13,509 nt of DNA from Bryobacterales bacterium (GCA_016713735.1 JADJOP010000031.1:1-13509), one strand, 5' to 3'; numbered from the stretch's first letter, positions 1 through 6,773 are shown. Translations and numbers: made by a program. The notes: generated by a model from the sequence alone, not told the origin.

Positions 1-2
1 CC

Positions 3-1622
3 CTTTCGCTTTCCGGTCGAATCGCACACTGGTCACCTGGCGTTCATATAGCCGGGCAGTTGGCAGAAGACTTCAATCCCAGCAACGCGAGCATGTTCAC
101 CAAAGAGTGCCATGTGCGCACCGGCGCTCCTATCCTGGAACCCGTGGAAATTCGCGGCACGACGACAAACCGCGCTGATCTGAACGAAGCACACGTTGTC
201 ATTACGAATATTCAGCAGCTTCAGGGGGAGGCAAATCGATGGCTACAAGCTCTCCCGGCTGACTACTTCGACTTGATCCTGTTCGATGAAGGACACCATA
301 GCGTCGCTGAAAGTTGGGAAATATTGAAGGCGCGCTTTCCAAATGCACGGATCGTCAATTTCAGCGCGACACCTCTACGAGCTGACGGCCAAATTATGGC
401 TGGTCGTGTCCTCTACTCCTACCCAATTTTCCGGGCGATTCAGGAAGGCTACGTTAAGCGCCTGAAGGCTGTTCAACTTAATCCTAGCACCCTGCGTTAC
501 GTTCGACGTGAGGGAGCCCAAGAGATTGAGGTCAGTCTTGACGAAGTGCGCCGGCTCGGCGAAACAGAAGCTGACTTCCGGCGCAGCATCGTCACTTCGC
601 CAGAAACACTGAACACCATCGTGGACGCCTCAATTCGTGAACTCGACCGATTGCGCACGGAAACAGGTGAGGCGAGACTAAAAATCATCGCGTCGGCACT
701 CAACTTCGAGCATTGCCGACAAATTGTAGAAGCTTACACTGCGCGCGGGCGGCGGGCTGGCTACGTGCACTCCCGCGAAGATGGCGCGGCAAATCAGCGC
801 GTCATGGGGCAACTCGACAATCACCAACTCGATGTCATCGTGCAGGTGCGTAAGCTAGGTGAGGGTTTCGACCATCCGCTCTTAGCCGTGGCGGCAGTCT
901 TCAGCATATTCAGCAACCTGTCACCTTTTGTGCAATTTGTCGGACGCATCATGCGGGTAATTAGGCAGAACGCGCCTGGCCACGTCGTTAATCAGGGCGT
1001 GGTGGTGTTTCACGCCGGAGCAAACATCGCGCGGCGATGGGGAGACTTCCAACAATACAGTGAAGCGGATCAAGCGTACTTCGATCAACTCCTGCCTCTC
1101 GAAGGTCTCGACCCCGCTGATCCGCATGGCGAACGCGAGATTTTCCCTGTGCCACCACGACCACAGAACGAAATGGAAATGCGAGGGCAGTCCGAAATCC
1201 AGCTCGAAGAAATCCACTTGCTGGAACCAGATGAAGCCGCGGCAATCCGGCTTCTGCAGGAGCGCGGCGTCATCGCCGGAGACTTCGACCCAACCAGGCA
1301 AACCTTGCAACCTGTGCCGACAACACGGGTGGCTCAACGTCAAGCAATGCGTGACGGACTAGATACGCGCGTGCGTAATGAGGCAGCGCGGATTCTTGGC
1401 CAAAGGGGGATGAACCCTGCAGGCTACGACCTTGACCGGCAACACCTTGGCCGCACCAACCTGATTGTTTTGAAATCCGCTATTGATCGGCATGTGAATG
1501 CCGCTGTAGGCCGTACCAGCGGACAGCGGCACGAGTTCTCGCGTCCCGAGTTAGATCAAATCGACGCGGACTTCGCTAACATCGTTGCTGCCGCAGCACG
1601 CGAGGTGTTCGATGTCAATTAA
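3..1622 (+). CDS. SF2 DEAD/DEAH-type helicase, 5'-truncated by window edge
   Basis: An ATP-dependent superfamily 2 helicase/translocase lacking its N-terminus. The frame is open back to base 3, and residues before the TTG at 60 (IAGQLAEDFNPSN) read as continuous coding sequence, so the TTG is not the real start. The Walker A motif must lie upstream of the window. Visible motifs in order: motif II FDEGHH (about 281-298), motif III FSATPLR (about 358-378), motif V region VRKLGEGFD (about 845-871) and motif VI QFVGRIMR (about 933-956). A roughly 190-residue C-terminal extension of unknown function follows. The 3' end overlaps the next gene by 11 bp, suggesting translational coupling. SF2 helicases with a small partner gene occur in phage-defence and restriction-like loci; that role is inference here. 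Family membership is secure, biological role is not. Confidence 0.88.
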   Translation, partial: LSLSGRIAHWSPGVHIAGQLAEDFNPSNASMFTKECHVRTGAPILEPVEIRGTTTNRADLNEAHVVITNIQQLQGEANRWLQALPADYFDLILFDEGHHSVAESWEILKARFPNARIVNFSATPLRADGQIMAGRVLYSYPIFRAIQEGYVKRLKAVQLNPSTLRYVRREGAQEIEVSLDEVRRLGETEADFRRSIVTSPETLNTIVDASIRELDRLRTETGEARLKIIASALNFEHCRQIVEAYTARGRRAGYVHSREDGAANQRVMGQLDNHQLDVIVQVRKLGEGFDHPLLAVAAVFSIFSNLSPFVQFVGRIMRVIRQNAPGHVVNQGVVVFHAGANIARRWGDFQQYSEADQAYFDQLLPLEGLDPADPHGEREIFPVPPRPQNEMEMRGQSEIQLEEIHLLEPDEAAAIRLLQERGVIAGDFDPTRQTLQPVPTTRVAQRQAMRDGLDTRVRNEAARILGQRGMNPAGYDLDRQHLGRTNLIVLKSAIDRHVNAAVGRTSGQRHEFSRPELDQIDADFANIVAAAAREVFDVN

Positions 1623-1845
1623 GTCGCTGGTCGTTCGTGTCAGGGTTGATACCGCAGGGAAAGCCCATAACTGCCAAGCCAACGCTAGGCACCGGATCGA
1701 GAGAGGCGAAGTGCGACTCAAAGTTAGTAATGGTCGGAGCTGGGATCACTACTGCCGCGCCTGTGCGGAAAACATTATCGCCCGTGACATTCAAAAACTT
1801 ACTAGCCTACAAAGCCTAACACCGACGACTGATAACCTCGGCTGA
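1612..1845 (+). CDS. Small zinc-finger-like protein coupled to the helicase
   Basis: A 77-residue protein of unrecognised family. The ATG at 1612 lies inside the last codons of the helicase (11-bp overlap), which favours it over the in-frame upstream ATG at 1585. Likely metal ligands are H19, C21, H27, H46, C48 and C51. The layout, an N-terminal Cys/His group, then IERGEVRLKV, then WDHYCRAC, resembles a shortened PARP-type zinc finger, in which CxxC is followed by KGExR and W.H..C. The second cysteine of the first pair appears replaced (CQAN). The overlap suggests it is made in step with the helicase and may give it nucleic-acid or partner specificity. The PARP-like comparison is my pattern reading, not a database result. 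Confidence 0.7.
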   Translation: MSIKSLVVRVRVDTAGKAHNCQANARHRIERGEVRLKVSNGRSWDHYCRACAENIIARDIQKLTSLQSLTPTTDNLG

Positions 1846-1967
1846 ATGAGGCAAACCTCAATACACGACCTTAAACGTCGGGCTATCCTCCAACTTGGTC
1901 TTGCTGTGGTGGTAAATCCGCGCGGGTTGAGAGGTGTGAGGAAAGGGTAGTGGGCGGGGTACTGCGA

Positions 1968-2141
1968 GCCGCCGTGGAACTGGCGGCAGGAGCGGCGCGG
2001 GCTGAGGGCAAAGCCCTGAGCCAGTCGCGCCGCTGTTTCCCGCGCTCGGGCGCAAGCCGGAGCGCGGCCCCGGCGGGGGGCGTGAGCCGCCGTCGCTGAT
2101 ATAAAACCCGGCCCGCAGTCCGGCACGGTCTGCGGGCCGGG
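1968..2141 (+). repeat. Structured intergenic repeat, copy A
   Basis: First of six same-orientation copies. It opens with a GCCGCC/GGCGGC hairpin. Hairpin H1 (1991-2034) has a 9-bp outer stem AGCGGCGCG/CGCGCCGCT, then GGCT/AGCC, a G-G mismatch, AGGGC/GCCCT and loop AAA. H2 (2040-2067) has CCGCGCTC/GAGCGCGG, a G-G mismatch, GGC/GCC and a GCAA loop. The terminal hairpin H5 is unusually long here (2107-2141, 12-bp stem, T-T mismatch, CCG/CGG, GCA loop) and ends 9 bp before the start codon of the next gene. The module between H3 and H5 seen in copies C, D and F is missing. Confidence 0.85.
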
Positions 2142-2150
2142 CATGAGAAA

Positions 2151-2477
2151 ATGACCCCCATGAAAACGGACTTTGCCAAAGCTGCACAGGCGGCCCGGAT
2201 TGAGACAGCCAAAGGGCTGGCGAAGGTGGCGCGGCGGGCGCTGGATGGGGGACAGCACGACAAATGTTACCGGGCGCTGCAAGGCATGGCCGCGCTGATC
2301 GGCGAAAGCGACCGGGGCGGTCTTTCGCCCAGCGCTGCAGCGGGCGAGGGCTTCATGCTGGAAGTGGTCAGGAGTTTGCTGGCCGAGTGTCTGGAAAGCT
2401 TGGAACTTGACCGGCCCGATTGGGCCGGTGCCGTCTATGACCTTCCCCAGCTCATCGAGAGGCTGGAGGCGTCTTGA
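2151..2477 (+). CDS. Hypothetical 108-aa protein
   Basis: I do not recognise this protein. It is predicted largely alpha-helical and soluble: an Ala/Lys-rich N-terminal helix (FAKAAQAARIETAKGLAKVA), a central segment around KCYRALQGMAALIGES, and an acidic Leu-rich C-terminus (SLLAECLESLELD). There is no signal peptide, membrane segment or catalytic motif. The ATG at 2151 is used; an alternative ATG lies at 2160. Neither has a strong Shine-Dalgarno sequence (GAGAAA precedes 2151). A 12-bp hairpin from repeat A ends at 2141, so the ribosome-binding region is tight against a stable structure. Repeat B begins 6 bp after the stop, so the gene sits alone between two repeats. It is judged coding because the frame fits exactly between the repeats and has protein-like composition. 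Confidence 0.65.
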   Translation: MTPMKTDFAKAAQAARIETAKGLAKVARRALDGGQHDKCYRALQGMAALIGESDRGGLSPSAAAGEGFMLEVVRSLLAECLESLELDRPDWAGAVYDLPQLIERLEAS

Positions 2478-2483
2478 GTGGCC

Positions 2484-2617
2484 TGCCGCCTCGGGACTGG
2501 CGGTAGAGAGGCGCGGGCAAAAGGCGAAGCCTTGAAGCCTGCGCCGTCGTTCTGGCCGCGCTCAAGCGAAGCGAGAGCGCGGCCCCGGCGGGAGTGAAAC
2601 TGCCGCCGCTGGTTTCA
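2484..2617 (+). repeat. Structured intergenic repeat, copy B
   Basis: The most divergent copy. It opens with CCGCC..GGCGG as in copy A. H1 (2510-2545) keeps the outer GGCGC/GCGCC and inner AAGGC-GAA-GCCTT stem but loses pairing in between. H2 (2556-2582) keeps the CCGCGCTC/GAGCGCGG stem with a changed tip (GC-GAA-GC). H3 is replaced by a segment that can form GTGAAAC/GTTTCAC. It lacks the later modules. Confidence 0.75.
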
Positions 2618-2653
2618 CCGGCGCGACCGGGCATCTTTGCGCGGTCGCGCCGG
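2618..2653. other. 12-bp perfect hairpin between repeat B and the ardC terminator
   Basis: The arm CCGGCGCGACCG (2618-2629) pairs perfectly with 2642-2653 around a 12-nt loop. No T-run follows on either strand, so it is not a standard terminator. It is followed by a second GC-rich stem (GCGGGCCG/CGGCCCGC, about 2656-2682) whose trailing run of A bases is the U-tract of the ardC terminator read on the other strand. Function unknown. Confidence 0.5.
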
Positions 2654-2682
2654 GGGCGGGCCGACCAGGTGGGGCGGCCCGC

Positions 2683-2715
2683 AAAAAAGTAGCCCGGCGG
2701 GGTGAGCCGCCGGGC
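2683..2715 (-). terminator. Rho-independent terminator of ardC
   Basis: On the minus strand, a 9-bp stem GCCCGGCGG/CCGCCGGGC with a 6-nt loop is followed by TA-C and then TTTTTT. It starts 6 bp beyond the ardC stop codon. This is a textbook intrinsic terminator. Confidence 0.9.
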
Positions 2716-2721
2716 CGGGTG

Positions 2722-3648
2722 TCAGGCGGCCAGTTGCTCGGCCTCCTCGGTCTTCGGTTGCAGGCCGTGCAGGTAGTCGGCGGCGCGCTGGGCGGCGCTG
2801 GCGGCGGTGAAGATAAAGCGCTTGTCGTTGTTCAGCACTTCAAGCCAGCTTGCCAGATAGGCGGCGTGGTCGGCGCGCACTTCCGGGGTAATGCCGAGGT
2901 CGGCGCACAGGAAAGCCGCGCCCATTTCGGCGACCAGCTCTTCGCGGGCGTAACCTTCATCGCCTTGCCTCTTCCGTCCGAAGTCCCGGTCGAGCCGTGA
3001 GGGGTGGCGCGTCCAGTGGGTCAGCTCGTGCGCCAGCGTGGCGGCGTGGCTCTCGGCGTCCCGGAAGGCCTCGAAGGGCGGCATCTGGATAAAGTCGTAA
3101 GTGGTGGAGTAAAAGGCCCGGCTGCCGCCGTGGCGGATGTCTGCGCCAGTCCCGGCAAAGAAAGCCTCGGCGGCGGCGATGCGCTGCGGGGGTTCGGGCC
3201 GTGGCGGGGGCGGGGCGGTGTAATGGGCGGGCAGGTCGTCAATCTGCTCCACGTTGAACACGGTGTAAGCCTTCATGAACGGGATCTCCCGTTCGCACTC
3301 TTCGCCCTTGGTGTCGGTTTCGGTGCGGGTGAATTTGTCGGCATACACCACAAGCGCGCCATGCTCGCCCTTCCTGACATGCGCGCCAATCTCGGCGGCC
3401 TGTTTGAAGGTCATCCAGAACGGGGCGCTATAGCCTTTTTCCATCGCCTCGGCCCAGAGCAGGAAGACATTGATGCCCTTGTAAGGGGTGCCGTTGGCGC
3501 GCAAAGGTCGGGTAATACGCCCGGCGGCGTGTTCGGCATTCCACGGCCTGACCCAAGGGCGGACGCCCTTTTCAAGGTCGGCCAGAATGCGGGCGGTAAC
3601 GCGGCTATAAACATCGGGCTTGGTGGTTTGGGTGGTCGGGGTGGTCAT
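2722..3648 (-). CDS. ardC: ArdC-type antirestriction protein (ssDNA-binding, zincin-like)
   Basis: A 308-residue protein of the ArdC family. The N-terminal ArdC/DUF1738-type domain (about 10-130; DVYSRVTARILADLEKGVRPWVRPW, YKGINVFLLW, TFKQAAEIGAHVRKGE) binds single-stranded DNA in characterised members. The C-terminal zincin-like metallopeptidase domain has HELTH at 207-211 and a conserved EELVAE at 236-241 that probably supplies a third ligand. ArdC of IncW pSa protects transferred DNA from restriction; here the role is inferred from family. The start is the ATG at 3648, preceded by GGAGA at good spacing and matching the family N-terminus. The open frame further upstream is repeat C, not protein. 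The gene is monocistronic with its own terminator, and a large inverted repeat lies in its leader, suggesting regulation. Confidence 0.95.
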   Translation of the reverse strand: MTTPTTQTTKPDVYSRVTARILADLEKGVRPWVRPWNAEHAAGRITRPLRANGTPYKGINVFLLWAEAMEKGYSAPFWMTFKQAAEIGAHVRKGEHGALVVYADKFTRTETDTKGEECEREIPFMKAYTVFNVEQIDDLPAHYTAPPPPRPEPPQRIAAAEAFFAGTGADIRHGGSRAFYSTTYDFIQMPPFEAFRDAESHAATLAHELTHWTRHPSRLDRDFGRKRQGDEGYAREELVAEMGAAFLCADLGITPEVRADHAAYLASWLEVLNNDKRFIFTAASAAQRAADYLHGLQPKTEEAEQLAA

Positions 3649-3674
3649 TGTCGGTTCTCCTGAATGAAGGGCTG

Positions 3675-3708
3675 CGGGTGCATGCGTTGTTGTGCGCGCA
3701 TGCACCCG
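3675..3708. promoter_or_regulatory. 12-bp inverted repeat in the ardC leader, candidate operator
   Basis: The arms CGGGTGCATGCG and CGCATGCACCCG are perfect complements separated by 10 bp, so arm centres are about 22 bp apart, two helical turns. It lies 26 bp upstream of the ardC start. That spacing suits a dimeric repressor; it could equally form an RNA hairpin in the leader. No matching regulator is encoded in the window. I could not place a convincing promoter nearby. Confidence 0.5.
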
Positions 3709-3793
3709 ACGCCCGTCGGCGAGACCGGGGGGTGCAAAGGGCAAGGGCAGGGGGCGGGGAGGGGGATCACCCGGCCTGCACAAGTGAAACGCG

Positions 3794-4087
3794 GAAGGCC
3801 GGGGACACCCCGCCAACTGGCGAAGCTTTACCCTTGCCCTGCGCCGGGGGGCTGGCCCCCAAGCGCTTTTCGGCGCGGGCTGAAGGCGAAGCCTTGAGCC
3901 CATACGCGCCGTCGTTGGCCGCGCTCGGGCGCAAGCCGGAGCGCGGTTCCGGCGGGGGCGAGCCGCCGCCGGTGATTTCTGCGAAAGGGAGCGTGACCGG
4001 ATGGCCGAGACTACAGGCTCGGTGACCCCGGCGAAGGCCGGGGGAGTAGCGCCCGGCCCGCAGTCCGGCACGGGCTGCGGGTTCGCC
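3794..4087 (+). repeat. Structured intergenic repeat, copy C (full length)
   Basis: A full-length copy of about 290 bp. Modules in order: a CGGGG/CCCCG stem and GCCAACTGGC; a GGGGG/CCCCC stem; H1 (3871-3911) with outer CGGCGCG/CGCGCCG and GGCT-G-AAGGC-GAA-GCCTT-G-AGCC; H2 with a G-G mismatch and GCAA loop; H3 (CCGGCGG/CCGCCGG); H4 (CCGAG/CTCGG); an extra CCCCGGC/GCCGGGG-type stem found only in this copy; and H5 (CCCGCAG-T-CCG-GCA-CGG-G-CTGCGGG). It lies between the ardC leader and the terminator of the 70-aa gene. Copy D is nearly the same over its whole length. Confidence 0.9.
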
Positions 4088-4189
4088 CGGAAAGGGGGAA
4101 GACAGGTAAGAGAGAAGGGGGTTGGCTTCCGGCAGAGTGGCAAAGTGCCAGAGAGGCCGGATGGTGCGGGCGGCCCGGAGGGAAGCACC

Positions 4190-4223
4190 AAAAGCCCCGC
4201 CCGGCGTCACCGCCGGGCGGGGC
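4190..4223 (-). terminator. Rho-independent terminator of the 70-aa gene
   Basis: A 13-bp perfect stem (4194-4206 with 4211-4223), 4-nt loop, followed on the minus strand by TTTTGG. It starts 14 bp beyond the stop codon of the gene at 4238-4450. Very strong stem, short U-tract. Confidence 0.85.
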
Positions 4224-4237
4224 CAGTGGCGAGGGTG

Positions 4238-4450
4238 CTAAGCCTCGGGGTCGCCGACTTCGGGAATCTTGCGGAGGACGAGACGGCCCTCGGCGAAGAA
4301 GCCGATGGGCAGGGTCTGGACGGAGAGGGTGAAGCTCTCGCCGTCCTTCTGCTGCCATGCAGCGCCGCAGTCGATCCACTGGGTCTTTTCCTCGCCGTGA
4401 CGCTTGTAGGTCTGCGCGAAGAACAGACGGTGGGTGGGATGGTTGCTCAT
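4238..4450 (-). CDS. Conserved small plasmid protein, 70 aa
   Basis: A 70-residue protein of a type I associate with proteobacterial plasmids and integrative elements, usually called hypothetical. The recognisable core is WIDCGAAWQQKDGESFTLSV followed by LPIGFFAEGRLVLRKIPE; relatives carry an IGAAWPHKDGKGF-like segment then a short hydrophobic strand and an (I/L)V(I/L)R ending. It is probably a small beta-rich domain of unknown function. The start is the ATG at 4450 with AAAGGAA 8 bp upstream. The open frame continues upstream to about 4684 but lacks protein-like composition. It has its own terminator and is flanked by repeats C and D in direct orientation, so recombination between them would delete it cleanly. 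Confidence 0.85.
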   Translation of the reverse strand: MSNHPTHRLFFAQTYKRHGEEKTQWIDCGAAWQQKDGESFTLSVQTLPIGFFAEGRLVLRKIPEVGDPEA

Positions 4451-4758
4451 GTTTCTGGTTCCTTTCCAGTTAGCGCGCAGGGATGAGCCCCTGCGGGCGG
4501 CGTCACCTGAAAGCTCCCCGGATTGAGGGGCCGTCACAGCTTTAATGGAGGGGACCCGGCTTGCAGGCCGGGGAGTCAGCCGTTCATGCTTGATCGGCCC
4601 CGCCGGGGGGCTTAGGACGCCGAAAGCCCGTGGGGGATTCTTCCCGGCCCGGAAAGGAAGCAACTGAGCAAGCCAGTGCCGCACCCGGCCAGCTCGACCA
4701 AGCGGAACGTCAGCGTGGCGAGGAAAAGAGGGGGGATTAGATGGAAGGCATGGCAGCA
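4451..4758. other. Non-coding leader region of the 70-aa gene
   Basis: No gene is supported here. It contains a CGCAGGG/CCCTGCG hairpin (4476-4495) just upstream of the 70-aa gene's ribosome-binding site, a CCCC/GGGG stem near 4516-4531, and a CCCGGC/GCCGGG stem near 4556-4575. Together these look like a structured 5' leader for the minus-strand gene. Confidence 0.4.
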
Positions 4759-5040
4759 GAAGGACGGGGACACCCCGCCAACTGGCGAAGCCTGACGCTT
4801 GCCCTGCGCCGCTGGGCTGGCCCGCAAGCGGTTTCCGGCGCGGGCTGAGGGCGAAGCCCTGAGCCAGTCACGCCGTCGTTGCCTGCGCTCGGGCGCAAGC
4901 CGGAGCGCGGTTCCGGCGGGGGCGAGCCGCCGCCGGTGATTCCTGCGAAAGGGAGCGTTACCGGATGGCCGAGACTTCAGGCTCGGGGAGCGCAGCGAGT
5001 AGCGCCCGGCCCGCAGTCCGGCACGGGCTGCGGGTTCGCC
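4759..5040 (+). repeat. Structured intergenic repeat, copy D (full length)
   Basis: Nearly identical in plan to copy C. Compared with C, the inner H1 stem (H1 4836-4875) changes from AAGGC/GCCTT to AGGGC/GCCCT, changing both arms. H2 has one C-to-T change that leaves a T-G pair. The early module forms CGCTTGC/GCAAGCG around GGGCTGGCCC. H5 ends the element. It separates the 70-aa gene from the lipoprotein promoter. Confidence 0.9.
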
Positions 5041-5095
5041 GGGATAGATTTCTTGGTGGCTTTTGTGCAGCAGACGGGATGAGTTGGCGGACATT

Positions 5096-5123
5096 TTGAC
5101 GAAAGAAGAGTGACCACTATAGG
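5096..5123 (+). promoter_or_regulatory. Candidate sigma70-type promoter of the lipoprotein gene
   Basis: TTGACG (5096-5101), 16-bp spacer, TATAGG (5118-5123). It is about 45 bp upstream of the start codon and just beyond the end of repeat D, where base composition drops. The -35 box matches consensus at 5 of 6 positions, the -10 at 4 of 6. Confidence 0.5.
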
Positions 5124-5166
5124 TTGCCGTGCTACCGGAACCACTGTGTCATAACAGGAGGAACCA

Positions 5167-5616
5167 ATGCGCTCAGTCATCATTTCTATTGTTGCTCTCA
5201 GTCTTGCCGGTTGTGCTTCGAGCCCGGACGAAATGACAGCATCCTATGTTTCGCCGGTGCAATATCAGAGCTACGACTGCTCGCAGATTGGTGCTGAATT
5301 GCAGCGCGTCACGCGGCGGGCCAACGAGCTTTACGGACAGCTCAATAAAACAGCCAGCGACGACAATGCGCAAATGGCAGTTGGGATGATTCTGTTCTGG
5401 CCAGCCCTGTTCTTCCTCGAAGGTGGCGATGGGCCGCAAGCTACCGAGTATTCACGCCTGAAAGGCGAGAGGGATGCTTTGGAGCAGGTGGCAGTTCAGA
5501 AGCATTGCGACCCGTCCATTATTCCTCCGGCTCAAGCTCCGAAGCCGCCAGAACCGGCCAGCAAAGAACCGGAGCATCGGAGCAACATCAACAGACACGC
5601 CAACACCGAAGACTGA
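5167..5616 (+). CDS. Small lipoprotein, 149 aa
   Basis: A predicted membrane-anchored lipoprotein. The signal peptide MRSVIISIVALSLAGC has a clear lipobox LAGC with the lipidated cysteine at residue 16. The mature part has a YQSYDCSQIGAEL segment, a helical stretch (RVTRRANELYGQL), a hydrophobic GMILFWPALFFLEGG segment at about 77-91, a second helix (YSRLKGERDALEQVAV) with a C-terminal cysteine, and a Pro/Glu-rich tail. I know this YxCxQI...LFWPA(L)F pattern from small lipoproteins of proteobacterial genomes and plasmids, with no firm function. The start is fixed by AGGAGG 5 bp upstream. It has its own promoter and is convergent with the next gene. Its sequence is less GC-biased than its neighbours. 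Surface-exclusion or envelope roles are possible but not shown. Confidence 0.9.
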   Translation: MRSVIISIVALSLAGCASSPDEMTASYVSPVQYQSYDCSQIGAELQRVTRRANELYGQLNKTASDDNAQMAVGMILFWPALFFLEGGDGPQATEYSRLKGERDALEQVAVQKHCDPSIIPPAQAPKPPEPASKEPEHRSNINRHANTED

Positions 5617-5628
5617 CGACCTGGTGGT

Positions 5629-5664
5629 AAGAAAGAAGCCCGCGCCGGTGCTGCCGGCGCGGGC
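5629..5664 (-). terminator. Rho-independent terminator of the 5674-6015 gene
   Basis: An 11-bp perfect stem GCCCGCGCCGG/CCGGCGCGGGC with a 5-nt loop (5638-5664), followed on the minus strand by TTCTTTCTT. It begins 9 bp past the stop of the minus-strand gene and lies between two convergent genes. The plus strand shows no T-run, so it serves the minus gene. Confidence 0.8.
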
Positions 5665-5673
5665 GCTGCCCGG

Positions 5674-6015
5674 TCAGTATTCGCTGGGCAGGAGGAAGGT
5701 GGTCACGCTGCGGTCGCCCTCGGTGATGAGCCAGAGGGTGTTGTCGCCGTAGCCCTTGCAGGGCTTGGCGGGGTCGATCGGATAGGCCGAGAGGATGCGG
5801 TTGCCGTGGCGCACCGCCTCGGCGTTGGTCGCTGCGTCCTCGGCGCAGACACAGCCCCAATCGCCCCGGACATGGCGGCCGAGATAGACTTCGAGCTGCC
5901 AAGGGTTTGTCTGTTCGAGCGCGCCGGGGGTGGCGACGACCTTGCCCAGCGGGAACAGGGGGCCGGGGTGGCTGGTTTCGCGGCTGCCCTCATGCTCATT
6001 TCCTCTTTCGTTCAA
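5674..6015 (-). CDS. Conserved plasmid-related protein, 5' end uncertain
   Basis: Belongs to a small conserved family common on proteobacterial plasmids. The core is LFPLGKVVATPGAL, then LGRHVRGDWG, then a helical part ending RILSAYPI, then LWLITEGDRSVTTFLLPSEY. Relatives share the ATPGAL, HxxGDWG and TEWDRSVTT(x)LLP signatures; function unknown. The only in-frame start is a TTG at 6015 with a weak upstream GGGGG. A better start, ATG at 5999 preceded by AGAGGA, is in another frame and reads MSMRAAAKPATPAP before it would have to change frame at a run of five C bases to reach LFPLGK. One missing base in that run would explain this. It has its own terminator. Confidence 0.8.
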   Translation of the reverse strand: MNERGNEHEGSRETSHPGPLFPLGKVVATPGALEQTNPWQLEVYLGRHVRGDWGCVCAEDAATNAEAVRHGNRILSAYPIDPAKPCKGYGDNTLWLITEGDRSVTTFLLPSEY

Positions 6016-6271
6016 GTGACCCCCACGGCGGGGGCGAGAGAGGGCACTCGCCGACGTTCAAGCGCAGCGGTCATAGTTTTTTGGGGGCGACCTTCAGGGG
6101 GAACCGAAAAACGTCATTGACGGCAAGCGGCGTCGGCGATCCTTGCCCGAACCCCGCCCGCGTGTGGTCACGGCGAAAGGGAACTGAAGACAGCAGACAA
6201 ACCCGGCCCCCGTCACCGGCAGGAGAAAGTCGCCACGGAGAAGCCCGGACAGCGGAGAAGGCAGAGAGAGG

Positions 6272-6463
6272 TTAGCGGCTGGCTGTGTGCCTTGGCTTGG
6301 GGCTTGGAGAACGGGCGCGCTGTGTGCGGCGCGGCTTCCTTGGCTTCTTGGGCGTCTTGGCGGCCCGTGCCAGCTCGCGGCGGAGCTGGTGGATTTCCGG
6401 GGAGCAGCGCGAGGCTGGATTGAAGCGGCGCTTGGGCCGGATGCTGTCATCGCGAATCAACAT
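6272..6463 (-). CDS. Small basic protein, 63 aa, possible
   Basis: A 63-residue, very basic ORF (MLIRDDSIRPKRRFNPASRC..., then HQLRRELARAA and a Lys/Pro/Arg-rich tail). The first half reads like a genuine conserved N-terminus, and the RRELARAAKTPKKPRKPRR tail could bind nucleic acid. I do not recognise a family. No clear Shine-Dalgarno lies before the ATG at 6463 and no terminator follows. The opposite strand is also open (about 6285-6470), so coding status is uncertain. Confidence 0.4.
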   Translation of the reverse strand: MLIRDDSIRPKRRFNPASRCSPEIHQLRRELARAAKTPKKPRKPRRTQRARSPSPKPRHTASR

Positions 6464-6545
6464 GACGTAACGCTAGCAAGGGTTCGCGACTTAGGGTAGT
6501 CTTTTTTTGCGGTACAGCAGGGATGCGATGACCGCCAAGGTGGTG

Positions 6546-6571
6546 AGGGCCGGGGGAGACTCCGGCCCTTT
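6546..6571 (+). terminator. Possible terminator-like hairpin
   Basis: AGGGCCGG (6546-6553) pairs with CCGGCCCT (6562-6569) around an 8-nt loop and is followed by TT. The U-tract is short and no plus-strand gene ends nearby, so it may just be another structured intergenic stem upstream of repeat E. Confidence 0.3.
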
Positions 6572-6597
6572 CTGCGTCTGGGGCGGGCGAGAGGCTC

Positions 6598-6707
6598 GGC
6601 GCGGGCTGAAGGCGAAGCCTTGAGCCGTTTTACGCGCCGCCGTTCTTCCGCGCTCTGGCAGCGCCGGAGCGCGGCTGCGGCGGGAGTGCAAGTGCCGCCG
6701 GTGATTT
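6598..6707 (+). repeat. Structured intergenic repeat, copy E (short form)
   Basis: Contains H1 (6598-6638, outer GGCGCG/CGCGCC and inner AAGGC-GAA-GCCTT with the G-G mismatch), H2 (6648-6674, CCGCGCTC/GAGCGCGG, T-G in place of the G-G mismatch, GGC/GCC with a 3-nt AGC loop) and H3. It stops at GTGATTTT, where the sequence changes at once into an AT-rich run. Confidence 0.85.
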
Positions 6708-6724
6708 TAAATTAAATTAAATGG

Positions 6725-6750
6725 TCGACCGGGCGCAGGTGCGCGGTCGA
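6725..6750 (-). terminator. Candidate terminator downstream of tRNA-Gln
   Basis: TCGACCG (6725-6731) pairs with CGGTCGA (6744-6750). On the minus strand it is followed by CCATTTAATTTAATTT, a U-rich stretch. It lies 23 bp beyond the 3' end of the tRNA. Confidence 0.45.
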
Positions 6751-6773
6751 ACTGCGGCTGGAAAGGCTAGCTG

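Noticed and set aside
1791..2282. Minus-strand 163-codon ORF across repeat A
   Set aside because: It crosses a structured repeat and the start of the 108-aa gene, with Arg/Pro-rich low-complexity translation.
2656..2688. GCGGGCCG/CGGCCCGC stem followed by AAAAAA as a plus-strand terminator
   Set aside because: A terminator needs T after the hairpin on the coding strand. The A-run is the U-tract of the ardC terminator on the minus strand.
3004..3663. Plus-strand 219-codon ORF opposite ardC
   Set aside because: Antisense shadow of ardC with Gly/Val-rich, unspecific translation.
3649..4191. Upstream extension of the ardC reading frame
   Set aside because: The extension is repeat C and low-complexity Pro/Arg/Ala sequence. 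The ATG at 3648 has a good ribosome-binding site and the family N-terminus.
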